Shown: piece after piece, positions 5,690 through 11,466 of the stretch
How the letters are laid out: each line of letters opens with the position of its first letter
Numbering within the stretch: the first letter of the stretch is position 1
From: Actinomycetota bacterium
GTDB lineage: Bacteria > Actinomycetota > Humimicrobiia > Humimicrobiales > Humimicrobiaceae
Length of the DNA stretch: 11,466 nucleotides
Reading direction: 5' to 3'
Assembly (NCBI GenBank): GCA_003567835.1
Contig: PWYO01000083.1
Location: forward strand, 1-11,466
Made by a program: the position numbers and the translations under genes
The notes under the pieces: generated by a model
The model's database searches: none
Seen by the model: the letters and a program-made list of their open reading frames with translations, nothing else
What the model was told of the DNA's origin: nothing

Positions 5690-6685
5690 CTATCTGATGA
5701 TGCGTTTCCTTAAAAATTTCATAGCTTCTGTTGCATCCTGGCTCTCAAAAAGCTGTTTAATCTCTTCCTCATCGATTTTCTCAAGCAGGCCTTTGATCTG
5801 CTTGATAAATGCAATGGATTCCTGTGCTGCCTTCAGGGGTTGCTCCCTAAACGGAAACATATCCAAAACAATTGGCCCCTGGTAGTCTGTCTTTTCCAGC
5901 CAGTATAAAAACTCTACCATTTCGAAAGGATGCACGGAGCCCACCATCATATCATCATCCCACACCTTATAATTATCATTAACATGTACGTAAAACAATT
6001 TATCGCCAGCCAGCTTACAGATGGCTGCCGATTCAGAAATGTTTTCCCCAGCGGTATAGGCATGCCCGGTATCGATTAATATGCCCACATTGTCTGCCCC
6101 CGCTTGTTCGGCTGCAAAAAGCATTTTGGCTGCGGTGGCTGTATAGATATGGGTTCTTGGTTCCCTGGGTTTGTATTCAAGGGCAATTTTTATACCCTTT
6201 TGTTTGGCATATTGGGCAGCATCCTTGATGGTTTGTATAATCCTTTTCCAGCCCCATTGATAATCAGTCTGAAAAGAATAGTCATAGCCGTCCTGGCCAA
6301 ACCATAGATCAATCATGTCAGAGTCTAAAATCTTAGCCATATCAATGGCTTCTTTGACTTTCTCCCATCCCAGCGCCCTTGATTGCGGCACCGGAGAAGT
6401 AACCGAACCCCTTCCAAATTCAGGCAGAGAATTCACATTGGCGGTAACAATGAATGTCTTTAAGTGATAATCATGCAGTACTTTTTTGACTTCATGCACA
6501 TTCTCCATACTGACATCCCAGTCACCGTACAGGTCCACGCCTTTTATATCCTCAATTTTTGCGATCTGTTCTATTTTCTGTTCAAAATTGGTGTCTTTGC
6601 AATAACCCTGGGAAAGAAACCGGTCCGGGCATGGTCCCCACAAGGCTATGGTGGTTCCATAATCAACGTCTTTTTTTATTTCCAT
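5690..6685 (-). CDS. Sugar (phosphate) isomerase/epimerase, xylose-isomerase-like TIM barrel
   Basis: This is a cytoplasmic metal-dependent enzyme of the AP-endonuclease-2/xylose-isomerase-like TIM barrel group, which interconverts keto- and aldo-sugars or epimerises them. Probable metal and substrate residues are E170 (IALEYKPREPRTH, 167-179), D205 and H208 (LIDTGHA, 203-209), H234 (FYVHVND, 231-237) and D275 (VLDMFP, 273-278), each at the end of a barrel strand. DLWFGQDGYDYSFQ (126-139) matches a strand-loop typical of the sugar-isomerase subgroup. At 331 residues it is slightly longer than the usual 270-300; the extra C-terminal helices (about 295-331) are charged. An AAAGGAG Shine-Dalgarno lies 7 nt before the ATG. 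It follows the CARDB-like gene by 16 nt, so the two form one unit. The true substrate cannot be read from sequence; no sugar kinase or transporter is nearby. Confidence 0.9.
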   Translation of the reverse strand: MEIKKDVDYGTTIALWGPCPDRFLSQGYCKDTNFEQKIEQIAKIEDIKGVDLYGDWDVSMENVHEVKKVLHDYHLKTFIVTANVNSLPEFGRGSVTSPVPQSRALGWEKVKEAIDMAKILDSDMIDLWFGQDGYDYSFQTDYQWGWKRIIQTIKDAAQYAKQKGIKIALEYKPREPRTHIYTATAAKMLFAAEQAGADNVGILIDTGHAYTAGENISESAAICKLAGDKLFYVHVNDNYKVWDDDMMVGSVHPFEMVEFLYWLEKTDYQGPIVLDMFPFREQPLKAAQESIAFIKQIKGLLEKIDEEEIKQLFESQDATEAMKFLRKRIIR

Positions 6686-6701
6686 GGCAGTCTCCTTTGC
6701 A

Positions 6702-7727
6702 TTAGTTTTCCATCATAAACCGATAAGAACGGGAATTATTGGTCAGCATGGTCTCGCCGGGGACCGGGCCCGCAGTAATTTCAAGCTCGCATCTTCTACC
6801 CGGATAAGCAGGAAACCCGGTAATGGTTACCGCTTTTTGCTCAGCAGGTTCTATGCTGGAAATGGTAAAAGTTTTTTCTTCAATGGGGCTGTCCTGGGTT
6901 ATGTAGGTCATCACCACCGGCACTTCCCTTTCGACCACATTGCCCTGGTTTTCAATAAGTATGGATACGTTGATTTCCGAACCTCTGCCAAGTATCAAAT
7001 AGTCCCCTTGTTCATTGATGACTGAAGGATCGAATTCAATGCTCTGGGCAACAACTGCAACCCCTCTTCTTTCCTGAAGTGTGGTAACCGTCTTGAGGTC
7101 AGTAATAAATGCTGAGACATTCTGTGTATCGGTGAGGTTTCTGTCCACCAAAACCTTGGAATCGATAATCGTAAGATTGCCGATTCCCATATCTTCTCCT
7201 GCCCGATACAGCTCTTTTTGGAAATAGTCATATATTTCATCACTCATGAACATGTACAGAAAGGCATTGGTCATCTGGGAAGCGGAAATATCCACATCAA
7301 TATCCTGCAGGGCATTGGATACTGCAGGCTTAAACGTTTCATAAGCATTTTTCCTGGATTCAAATACCAGCTTAAGATAGCCGTGGGCAACCTCAAAGTT
7401 TTCCGGCGGTTTCAGCTCACTGCAGTTTTCAACAAGAATGGTGCTTTCTTCAATGATGTCCAGAAGGGTGGAATCCATCTCTTCTCTGGAAATATTCCTA
7501 ATCCGGTCCAAAGTCATAAAAAAGTCAAAGGAGACCTTATTGGACTGCTGCACCAGAACTGAGACTGAATTCACATAATCTGCAATGGACAGGCGGTCTT
7601 CTTCAGTAAGATCCCTTCTGCCAATTTCACAGCTCCACAAACCGGAAATCCAGCTGACAATCACCGCTGCAATGATAATCATAATCACCAGAATAATAAT
7701 AGATTCTCTTCTACCTCTTCGTTCCAA
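6702..7727 (-). CDS. Membrane-anchored protein with helical domain and C-terminal CARDB/Ig-like domain
   Basis: The frame is open from a TTG at 7784, but I place the start at the TTG at 7727: AGGAAAGGG lies 5 nt upstream of it, while the 7784 codon has no Shine-Dalgarno and overlaps a promoter and inverted repeat. From 7727 the protein has 341 residues: a basic stub, one transmembrane helix (about 9-30), a mostly helical region (40-180) with LKPPENFEVAH (105-115), and a beta-rich domain (about 225-338) resembling CARDB/Ig-like adhesion modules, ending in the ETMLTNNSRSY pattern (325-335) typical of them. The bulk would face the cell exterior. No catalytic motif is visible. It is co-transcribed with the TIM-barrel enzyme 16 nt downstream, though a functional link is not obvious. 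Function unknown; the class is clear, the family is not. Confidence 0.88.
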   Translation of the reverse strand: MERRGRRESIIILVIMIIIAAVIVSWISGLWSCEIGRRDLTEEDRLSIADYVNSVSVLVQQSNKVSFDFFMTLDRIRNISREEMDSTLLDIIEESTILVENCSELKPPENFEVAHGYLKLVFESRKNAYETFKPAVSNALQDIDVDISASQMTNAFLYMFMSDEIYDYFQKELYRAGEDMGIGNLTIIDSKVLVDRNLTDTQNVSAFITDLKTVTTLQERRGVAVVAQSIEFDPSVINEQGDYLILGRGSEINVSILIENQGNVVEREVPVVMTYITQDSPIEEKTFTISSIEPAEQKAVTITGFPAYPGRRCELEITAGPVPGETMLTNNSRSYRFMMEN

Positions 7728-7775
7728 AAAATCCCTTTCCTGTATGGCCAATGGAAATCGCAAAAAATCAAATTC

Positions 7776-7804
7776 ATTATACAAGCCAAAGTTGTATAAT
7801 TCAA
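7776..7804 (-). promoter_or_regulatory. Promoter with overlapping 9-bp inverted repeat (operator candidate)
   Basis: On the minus strand TTGAAT (7799-7804), a 17-nt spacer and a perfect TATAAT (7776-7781) predict a start near 7769. A perfect inverted repeat covers the -10 box and spacer: ATTATACAA (7776-7784) and TTGTATAAT (7792-7800) with a 7-nt centre GCCAAAG. A dimeric repressor bound here would block RNA polymerase. As the repeat carries TATAAT on both strands, part of the symmetry could reflect promoter sequence alone. Confidence 0.5.
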
Positions 7805-7844
7805 ATGAACCATGCTGCAGGCAGCGGATGGGACAGCGGTTAAA

Positions 7845-7872
7845 AATGAACAGAAAAATGGTTTCTAAAACC
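7845..7872 (-). terminator. Weak terminator candidate after the small basic protein gene
   Basis: On the minus strand GGTTT (7872-7868) and AAACC (7864-7860) form a 5-bp stem with a 3-nt loop, followed by ATTTTTCTG. The stem is short and AT-rich, so support is weak. It would separate the small basic protein gene from the CARDB-like gene. Confidence 0.25.
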
Positions 7873-8011
7873 GGGCCTTATGGCCATATCATGTTTTATG
7901 CATGCGTAAACCATTGACGCCGGCTGGTCATTTTGCATCATCTGGATTGCATCTGTGATTCTTTTTTTTGGCTTGCCGAACAATGATTATACTGAATATT
8001 GTATCCAGCAT

Positions 8012-8036
8012 GGGTCAAGGTTTAGACCCCGTCCCC
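8012..8036. repeat. Short GC-rich inverted repeat with adjacent C tract
   Basis: GGGTC (8012-8016) and GACCC (8025-8029) form a 5-bp stem with an 8-nt loop, followed on the plus strand by a cluster of C runs (8027-8038). It starts 5 nt beyond the stop of the small basic protein gene. It is denser in G and C than anything around it. It could be a terminator stem without a T tract, or a fragment of a REP-like palindromic element; one copy cannot distinguish these. Confidence 0.35.
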
Positions 8037-8041
8037 CCGTT

Positions 8042-8218
8042 CTAGCGGAACATTCTCCTTAGGGTTCTTCCTGTCGCTCTGCCTGCCGCTCGCCTGGCAA
8101 TCCGTTTTCCAGCGGTTCCCTTCTTAGCAGCGGAGACATCGCCTAAGAGTCTGCCCAGCATATATAAAAAGCCTCTGGTTTGGCTGATGGTATTTCTTTT
8201 GCTTTTTTTACCAGCCAT
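8042..8218 (-). CDS. Small, very basic conserved-type protein of 58 residues
   Basis: I place the start at the ATG at 8218, 18 codons inside a longer open frame, because GAAGGGGG lies about 6 nt upstream; the outer ATG at 8272 lacks such a site. The product has 17 Lys/Arg among 58 residues and one acidic residue (D27). A basic head (K4-R8) is followed by a hydrophobic segment with FLYMLGRLLGD (17-27), then KKGTAGKRIARRAAG (32-46) and a basic tail RTLRRMFR. The LLGD-x-KKG-x-GKR-x-RR layout recalls small uncharacterised proteins I have seen in Gram-positive and deep-branching genomes, from memory rather than a search. Such charge suggests nucleic-acid or ribosome binding, or membrane-surface association; this is inference. 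It is divergent from pepF. A weak promoter (TTGCAG, 17 nt, AATAAT at 8244-8272) is possible. Confidence 0.75.
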   Translation of the reverse strand: MAGKKSKRNTISQTRGFLYMLGRLLGDVSAAKKGTAGKRIARRAAGRATGRTLRRMFR

Positions 8219-8499
8219 TGTATCCCCCTTCGCAAACCGAAAGATTATTTTGTGCTTTTGGCGGCGCTGCAATCAGACCAAGTAAGCCGGTTGAACCAAT
8301 CGGTTGTCTTCTTTTGTGGCAAAAATTTTCAATTCTACCCTATCACAGGCCAGCCTGTCAGGCAATGGCCTTCAATTTATCCCAAGCCTGCTTCCGAATT
8401 GCAATCTCATGGATAAAAAATCAATTATAGCCATGATTAAATCTGCTTTTTTATTTATAATATTGTCCCATCAATCAATAAGATAAGGAAAAAATTTTT
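8219..8499. other. Divergent intergenic region between the small basic protein gene and pepF
   Basis: These 281 nt hold the Shine-Dalgarno and weak promoter of the minus-strand gene and a -10 box for pepF. They also hold a hairpin at 8348-8370: GGCCA and GCC pair with GGC and TGGCC, with a 5-nt loop and a 2-nt bulge. The hairpin lies upstream of the pepF -10, so it is not in that leader. Short open frames on the plus strand here show no family pattern or Shine-Dalgarno, and I regard them as chance. Confidence 0.5.
8456..8461 (+). promoter_or_regulatory. -10 box upstream of pepF
   Basis: A perfect TATAAT predicts a start near 8468 and a leader of about 32 nt. No convincing -35 hexamer lies 16-18 nt upstream (the position reads ATGATT), so this is only half a promoter by eye. 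Confidence 0.35.
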
Positions 8500-10290
8500 A
8501 TGAGCAAAATAAAAAAACTACCAGAAAGAAAAGAAGTACCAAAACATTTTACCTGGAAGACTGCTGATATCTATGCATCTGAGCAAAAATGGGAACAAGA
8601 TTATGCAGGGGTAAAAAATGAGATGAACCTTTTTTTGGCATTCAAAGGCAAGCTCCACAAGCAGGATGCTTTATTTGAAGCATTAAAAGGTTATGAGCAA
8701 TTGGCACAAACAGTAGAAAAATTGTATTTCTATGCCCACCTCAAAAAAGATGAAGATAATACAGTGGCAAAATATCAGGCTATGCTGGATAAAGCACAGG
8801 CTCTTCTGGTTGCATTCGATTCGACCACCTCTTTCTTGAAACCTGAAATATTGACCCTATCCGCAGACCGTTTAAACAAGATCAAGGATGAAAAGAAGTT
8901 TGACCGCTACAGCCATTTTTTGGATAATCTGATCCGAAAAAGAAAGCATTTTCTTTCTGAAAAAGAGGAAAAAATTCTAGCCCTCAGCGGTGAGATCGCC
9001 CAGGCCCCCAAACAAATCTTTACCATGATCAATGATGCTGATATGCAGTTTCCCAAAATAAGGGATGCGCAAGGCAGGCTGGTGGAGCTCACCAAAGGCA
9101 ATTATAAAAATTTTTTAGAAAGCAGAAATAGGGACGTCCGAAAACAGGCATTCCTCAAACTCTACCAAACCTACCGCAAACAGGATAATACACTGGCTGC
9201 AACCCTGGCCGCCAGCCTGAAAAAAGATGCTTACTACGCACAGATAAGAGGCCACAGCTCTACTCTGCAGGAGGCACTTTTTGAAGATCACATCCCTTTG
9301 TCTGTTTACGATAATTTAATTGAAGCAATAAACCACAAACTTAATCTGCTGCACCATTATATCCAGATGAAAAGAAAAGCCCTGGGTTTGGACAAAATAC
9401 AAATCTACGATGTTTATGTACCCCTTACCGAAGAGGTCAGCCTGGGTTATGCATTCAGCCAGGCAGCAGAAACAGTCAAGGAAGCTTTGCAGCCCTTAGG
9501 AGAAGATTATGGTTTGATTCTGGATCAAGCTTACTGCGGCAGATGGATCGATGTTTTGGAAAACAGGGGCAAGACCAGTGGTGCCTATTCATGGGGATGT
9601 TATGGCTGCCATCCTTATATTTTGCTGAACTACCAAGATAATTTGGACCATATGTTCACCATAGCCCACGAGCTTGGCCATGCTGCACACAGCTATCTTT
9701 CCAATAAACATCAGCCCTATATCAATTCTTCTTATTCTATTTTCATTGCGGAAATTGCTTCTACGTTAAATGAAATACTGTTGACCAACCATCTTCTAAA
9801 AAAATATCAAGACCCCCAGATAAAGACCTATATTATCAACCACCATCTGGAGCAGTTTCGAAATACCGTATACCGGCAAACCATGTTTGCAGAGTTTGAA
9901 AAAACCATTCATGCCCGATACCAGAACAAACAATCTCTTACCGCCCAAGATTTTTCCCAGATCTACTATGCCCTCAACCAAAAATATTTTGGCGAAAATA
10001 TGGAGATTGACCAAAATATTGGTATGGAATGGGCCAGAATTCCCCATTTTTATAACTGCTTTTATGTGTACAAATATGCCACAGGTTTTTGTGCGGCTGC
10101 CGCACTGGCTGAAAATATTACCAGCAATCACCAAGTGGATACATATCTTCACTTTTTATCCAGCGGCGGATCGGATTATCCAATCAATTTGTTAAAAAAA
10201 GCAGGCATTGATATGACATCACCCCAACCGATCAATAAAGCCTTGCATAATTTTTCCCTGCTTCTAAAACGTTTAGAAAATCTGATATAA
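8500..10290 (+). CDS. pepF: Oligoendopeptidase F, M3B family zinc metallopeptidase
   Basis: This cytoplasmic zinc endopeptidase cleaves short peptides, commonly in peptide catabolism or turnover of signal peptides. At 596 residues it has the normal PepF length. An N-terminal all-helical region (about 1-200) is followed by the M3 catalytic domain: GAYSWGCYGCHPYILLNY (361-378), the zinc site HELGH (390-394) in TIAHELGHAAHSY, and E418 in AEIASTLNE as third ligand. The C-terminal substrate-binding motif FYVYKYATGF (521-530) is intact, so the enzyme should be active. The GCYGC Cys pair near the active site is seen in this family and may make it redox-sensitive (inference). Start: ATG at 8500, with AAGGA 10 nt upstream and no better in-frame alternative. 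msrB follows after 21 nt. Confidence 0.97.
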   Translation: MSKIKKLPERKEVPKHFTWKTADIYASEQKWEQDYAGVKNEMNLFLAFKGKLHKQDALFEALKGYEQLAQTVEKLYFYAHLKKDEDNTVAKYQAMLDKAQALLVAFDSTTSFLKPEILTLSADRLNKIKDEKKFDRYSHFLDNLIRKRKHFLSEKEEKILALSGEIAQAPKQIFTMINDADMQFPKIRDAQGRLVELTKGNYKNFLESRNRDVRKQAFLKLYQTYRKQDNTLAATLAASLKKDAYYAQIRGHSSTLQEALFEDHIPLSVYDNLIEAINHKLNLLHHYIQMKRKALGLDKIQIYDVYVPLTEEVSLGYAFSQAAETVKEALQPLGEDYGLILDQAYCGRWIDVLENRGKTSGAYSWGCYGCHPYILLNYQDNLDHMFTIAHELGHAAHSYLSNKHQPYINSSYSIFIAEIASTLNEILLTNHLLKKYQDPQIKTYIINHHLEQFRNTVYRQTMFAEFEKTIHARYQNKQSLTAQDFSQIYYALNQKYFGENMEIDQNIGMEWARIPHFYNCFYVYKYATGFCAAAALAENITSNHQVDTYLHFLSSGGSDYPINLLKKAGIDMTSPQPINKALHNFSLLLKRLENLI

Positions 10291-10291
10291 T
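10262..10291 (+). promoter_or_regulatory. Possible promoter and palindrome ahead of msrB, inside the end of pepF
   Basis: TATAAT (10286-10291) overlaps the pepF stop codon and would start transcription near 10298, giving a leader of only about 14 nt. No -35 box is evident. Just upstream a perfect palindrome, TTCTAAA (10262-10268) and TTTAGAA (10272-10278) around ACG, lies in pepF codons. It could be an operator but may be coincidence. Confidence 0.25.
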
Positions 10292-10311
10292 CACTAAAAA
10301 CATATAAAAAT

Positions 10312-10701
10312 ATGGACAAAGAAAAAAAAGAGCGCTGGAAAAAAGAGTTATCCCCACAGGCTTACCATGTATTGGCTGAAAAAGGGACCGAGCCCCCTTT
10401 TGCCAACCAATACTATAACCTCAAACAAAAAGGCAAATATTTTTGCGCTGGCTGCGGGTCTCTTTTATTTGGATCCGATAAAAAATTTGATTCAGGAACA
10501 GGTTGGCCCAGTTTCTATGATTGCGAAAAAAAAGACCCTGTGGATACCCGAAAAGACCACAGTGCGGGCATGTCCAGGACCGAGGTCATCTGTTCGAACT
10601 GCGGGGGCCACTTGGGCCATGTATTCAATGATGGACCCCAGCCCACCGGATTAAGGTACTGTATTAATTCTGCAGCCCTGCAATTTCATAAGGAAGATTG
10701 A
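10312..10701 (+). CDS. msrB: Peptide-methionine (R)-S-oxide reductase MsrB
   Basis: MsrB reduces methionine-R-sulfoxide in oxidised proteins, using thioredoxin or another reductant. The 129-residue stand-alone form is complete. Zinc is held by two CxxC pairs, C45/C48 (CAGC) and C94/C97 (CSNC). FDSGTGWPSFYD (59-70) and GHLGHVFNDGPQPTG (99-113) are family signatures, and the catalytic Cys is C117 in RYCINSAALQF. The resolving Cys found in many homologues (FDSGCGWPSF) is Thr63 here, so recycling must use another Cys (C71 is a possibility) or direct reduction. ATG at 10312 gives the normal N-terminus, but no Shine-Dalgarno precedes it. It lies 21 nt after pepF and is probably co-transcribed or driven by a short-leader promoter. 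No msrA is present in the window. Confidence 0.97.
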   Translation: MDKEKKERWKKELSPQAYHVLAEKGTEPPFANQYYNLKQKGKYFCAGCGSLLFGSDKKFDSGTGWPSFYDCEKKDPVDTRKDHSAGMSRTEVICSNCGGHLGHVFNDGPQPTGLRYCINSAALQFHKED

Positions 10702-10743
10702 ACATACGGCCAGGCTGCTGATGGTAAAATACAGTTAACGGTC

Positions 10744-11289
10744 TTAATATTGTTCCAATAGCTGAGCAGTATGCTGCAGTTTTTGTTCTGCCTCCATAAT
10801 TTTCTGGAAAGCATCTTCCGCATGGCCGATTTTTTTATCCAAGTTCAAAAGGCTGGTATCCAGATACAGCCTCAGATGGTCTACCGAAGCCATAAAATCA
10901 TCCATTGCCACCCCAAAACTGTGGTGGATATTCTGGGCATCCTGTGGAGGAACCATGGCTGCATATTGCTGATTTATTTCATTAACCGTATGCTTATATT
11001 TTTTTATATAAGCATCCAGTTCCCTTATGCCCAGCTCCTTTTTCTCAAATTGCGCAACCACTGCCTGGCCTTCCTGTAAAACCTGCTGCAGCTGCTGCAC
11101 CAACATGGTTATTTCTTGCACATAGGGCTCTGTATGGGTATATTTTTTTTCTTTAACCGCCTGCTGATTGTCTGATTGCTGTAAATCATGATCAGACGCT
11201 GCCGCCAGATCTAAAAGAAAACAGCTTACACTGAACACTGTCAAAAAAAATAAAGCCAAAGCCGCCAAAACCACATTTGTTCTTTTCAT
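10744..11289 (-). CDS. Probable helical lipoprotein, function unknown
   Basis: MKRTN followed by a hydrophobic run (6-22) ending in SVSC (20-23) is a signal peptide with a plausible lipobox, giving lipidation at C23. The 158-residue mature part is Gln/Glu/Lys-rich and almost wholly helical: a short linker (30-55), then long amphipathic helices with a break at MVPPQDAQNIHHSF (112-125). Gln-rich stretches (LVQQLQQVLQEGQ, 63-75) suggest helix pairing. No catalytic motif is visible and I do not recognise a family. The PP...H helix-break resembles that in the membrane protein at 6702-7727. It converges with msrB (42-nt gap, no clear terminator) and diverges from the glycosyltransferase gene. The Shine-Dalgarno is weak (GAGAGAT, about 15 nt away). 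Confidence 0.8.
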   Translation of the reverse strand: MKRTNVVLAALALFFLTVFSVSCFLLDLAAASDHDLQQSDNQQAVKEKKYTHTEPYVQEITMLVQQLQQVLQEGQAVVAQFEKKELGIRELDAYIKKYKHTVNEINQQYAAMVPPQDAQNIHHSFGVAMDDFMASVDHLRLYLDTSLLNLDKKIGHAEDAFQKIMEAEQKLQHTAQLLEQY

Positions 11290-11346
11290 AAAAATCGTAC
11301 CGATCTCTCTAATATTATTCTTTTAGATTTATACCAGTTTTTTTCC

Positions 11347-11352
11347 TATAAT
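11347..11352 (+). promoter_or_regulatory. -10 box ahead of the right-edge gene
   Basis: TATAAT here would start transcription near 11359, about 25 nt before the ATG at 11384. No good -35 hexamer is visible. The 94-nt divergent spacer (11290-11383) is AT-rich, and a TATAAA at 11328-11333 on the minus strand could serve the lipoprotein gene. Confidence 0.3.
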
Positions 11353-11383
11353 TCTATATAAATACAATCATATAAGGAAGGCC

Positions 11384-11466
11384 ATGGATTACAACAAGCA
11401 ATTGGTACGCGTTGAAGATTACAGGGATTTTATTGGAGACGAATCTGTAGAAAGAATCAAAGAAAA
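11384..11466 (+). CDS. N-terminus of a probable glycosyltransferase (TreT-like), cut by right edge
   Basis: Only 27 codons are visible. The ATG at 11384 has a clear Shine-Dalgarno AAGGA about 5 nt upstream. The sequence contains VRVEDYRDFIGDESVERIKE (8-27), which fits the pattern (I/V)EDYR-x-(I/V)GDE-x-(I/V)E-x-(I/L) at the start of GT4-family trehalose synthase (TreT)-like glycosyltransferases, just ahead of their first Rossmann domain. This recognition rests on a short stretch from memory, so the specific enzyme is uncertain. If right, it would join a nucleotide-sugar donor to a sugar acceptor, for example in compatible-solute synthesis. It is divergent from the lipoprotein gene. Confidence 0.55.
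   Translation, partial: MDYNKQLVRVEDYRDFIGDESVERIKE

Noticed and set aside
7585..7917. Plus-strand 110-codon frame opposite the start of the CARDB-like gene
   Set aside because: It is a shadow of the real gene's N-terminal codons and runs into non-coding DNA; no ribosome-binding site.
8180..8486. Three overlapping plus-strand frames in the pepF upstream region
   Set aside because: They overlap one another in different frames, partly oppose the small basic gene, and lack Shine-Dalgarno sites or recognisable motifs.
1..11466. CRISPR array, restriction-modification or multi-gene defence system
   Set aside because: There are no spaced direct repeats and no nuclease, methylase or helicase genes. 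Only the partial MNT gene could belong to a toxin-antitoxin pair, and its partner is not visible.

Overview
This is ordinary chromosomal DNA from a bacterium with low to moderate GC and AT-rich spacers. Promoters are sigma70-type, Shine-Dalgarno sites are GGAGG-like, and TTG starts occur. Several proteins are predicted to be secreted or membrane-anchored. The gene set (monofunctional prephenate dehydratase, SerS, M3 oligoendopeptidase F, MsrB, CARDB-like and lipoprotein-like envelope proteins, a possible TreT-like glycosyltransferase) suggests a free-living heterotroph. The lineage cannot be fixed from sequence alone. A deep actinobacterial or Firmicutes-like anaerobe is a weak guess.

Left end (1-1037). 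The start of a minimal nucleotidyltransferase (MNT) gene runs off the left edge. Next to it is a decayed large serine recombinase: only the zinc ribbon and C-terminal coiled-coil region remain, and they carry one in-frame stop. The recombinase frame reads straight into the 3' end of a tRNA-Ser(UGA) gene on the opposite strand. This is the layout expected of an integrated element that used this tRNA as its attachment site, and it is the clearest mobile-DNA signal in the window.

Core block on the minus strand (924-3215). A promoter precedes pheA and then serS. The pheA stop and the serS TTG start are directly adjacent. tRNA-Ser follows 40 nt downstream, so the enzyme and one of its tRNA substrates sit together, although the tRNA may also have its own promoter.

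Envelope and metabolism block on the minus strand (3198-7804). It holds a doubtful small ORF, an acidic secreted or anchored protein of unknown function, a membrane-anchored coiled-coil M23 peptidase, and a two-gene unit: a membrane-anchored CARDB-like protein followed by a TIM-barrel sugar isomerase/epimerase. The CARDB-like gene appears to start at an internal TTG, downstream of a promoter overlapped by a perfect 9-bp inverted repeat.

Right part (8042-11466). A 58-residue, very basic protein (minus) diverges from pepF-msrB (plus). A probable helical lipoprotein (minus) converges on msrB. At the right edge the first 27 codons of a likely glycosyltransferase begin on the plus strand.

I see no CRISPR array, intact mobile element, rRNA, riboswitch or recognisable defence system. 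The points of interest are the recombinase/tRNA scar, the MNT gene beside it, the palindromic operator candidate, a wrong-way terminator-like hairpin, and several uncharacterised envelope and small basic proteins.
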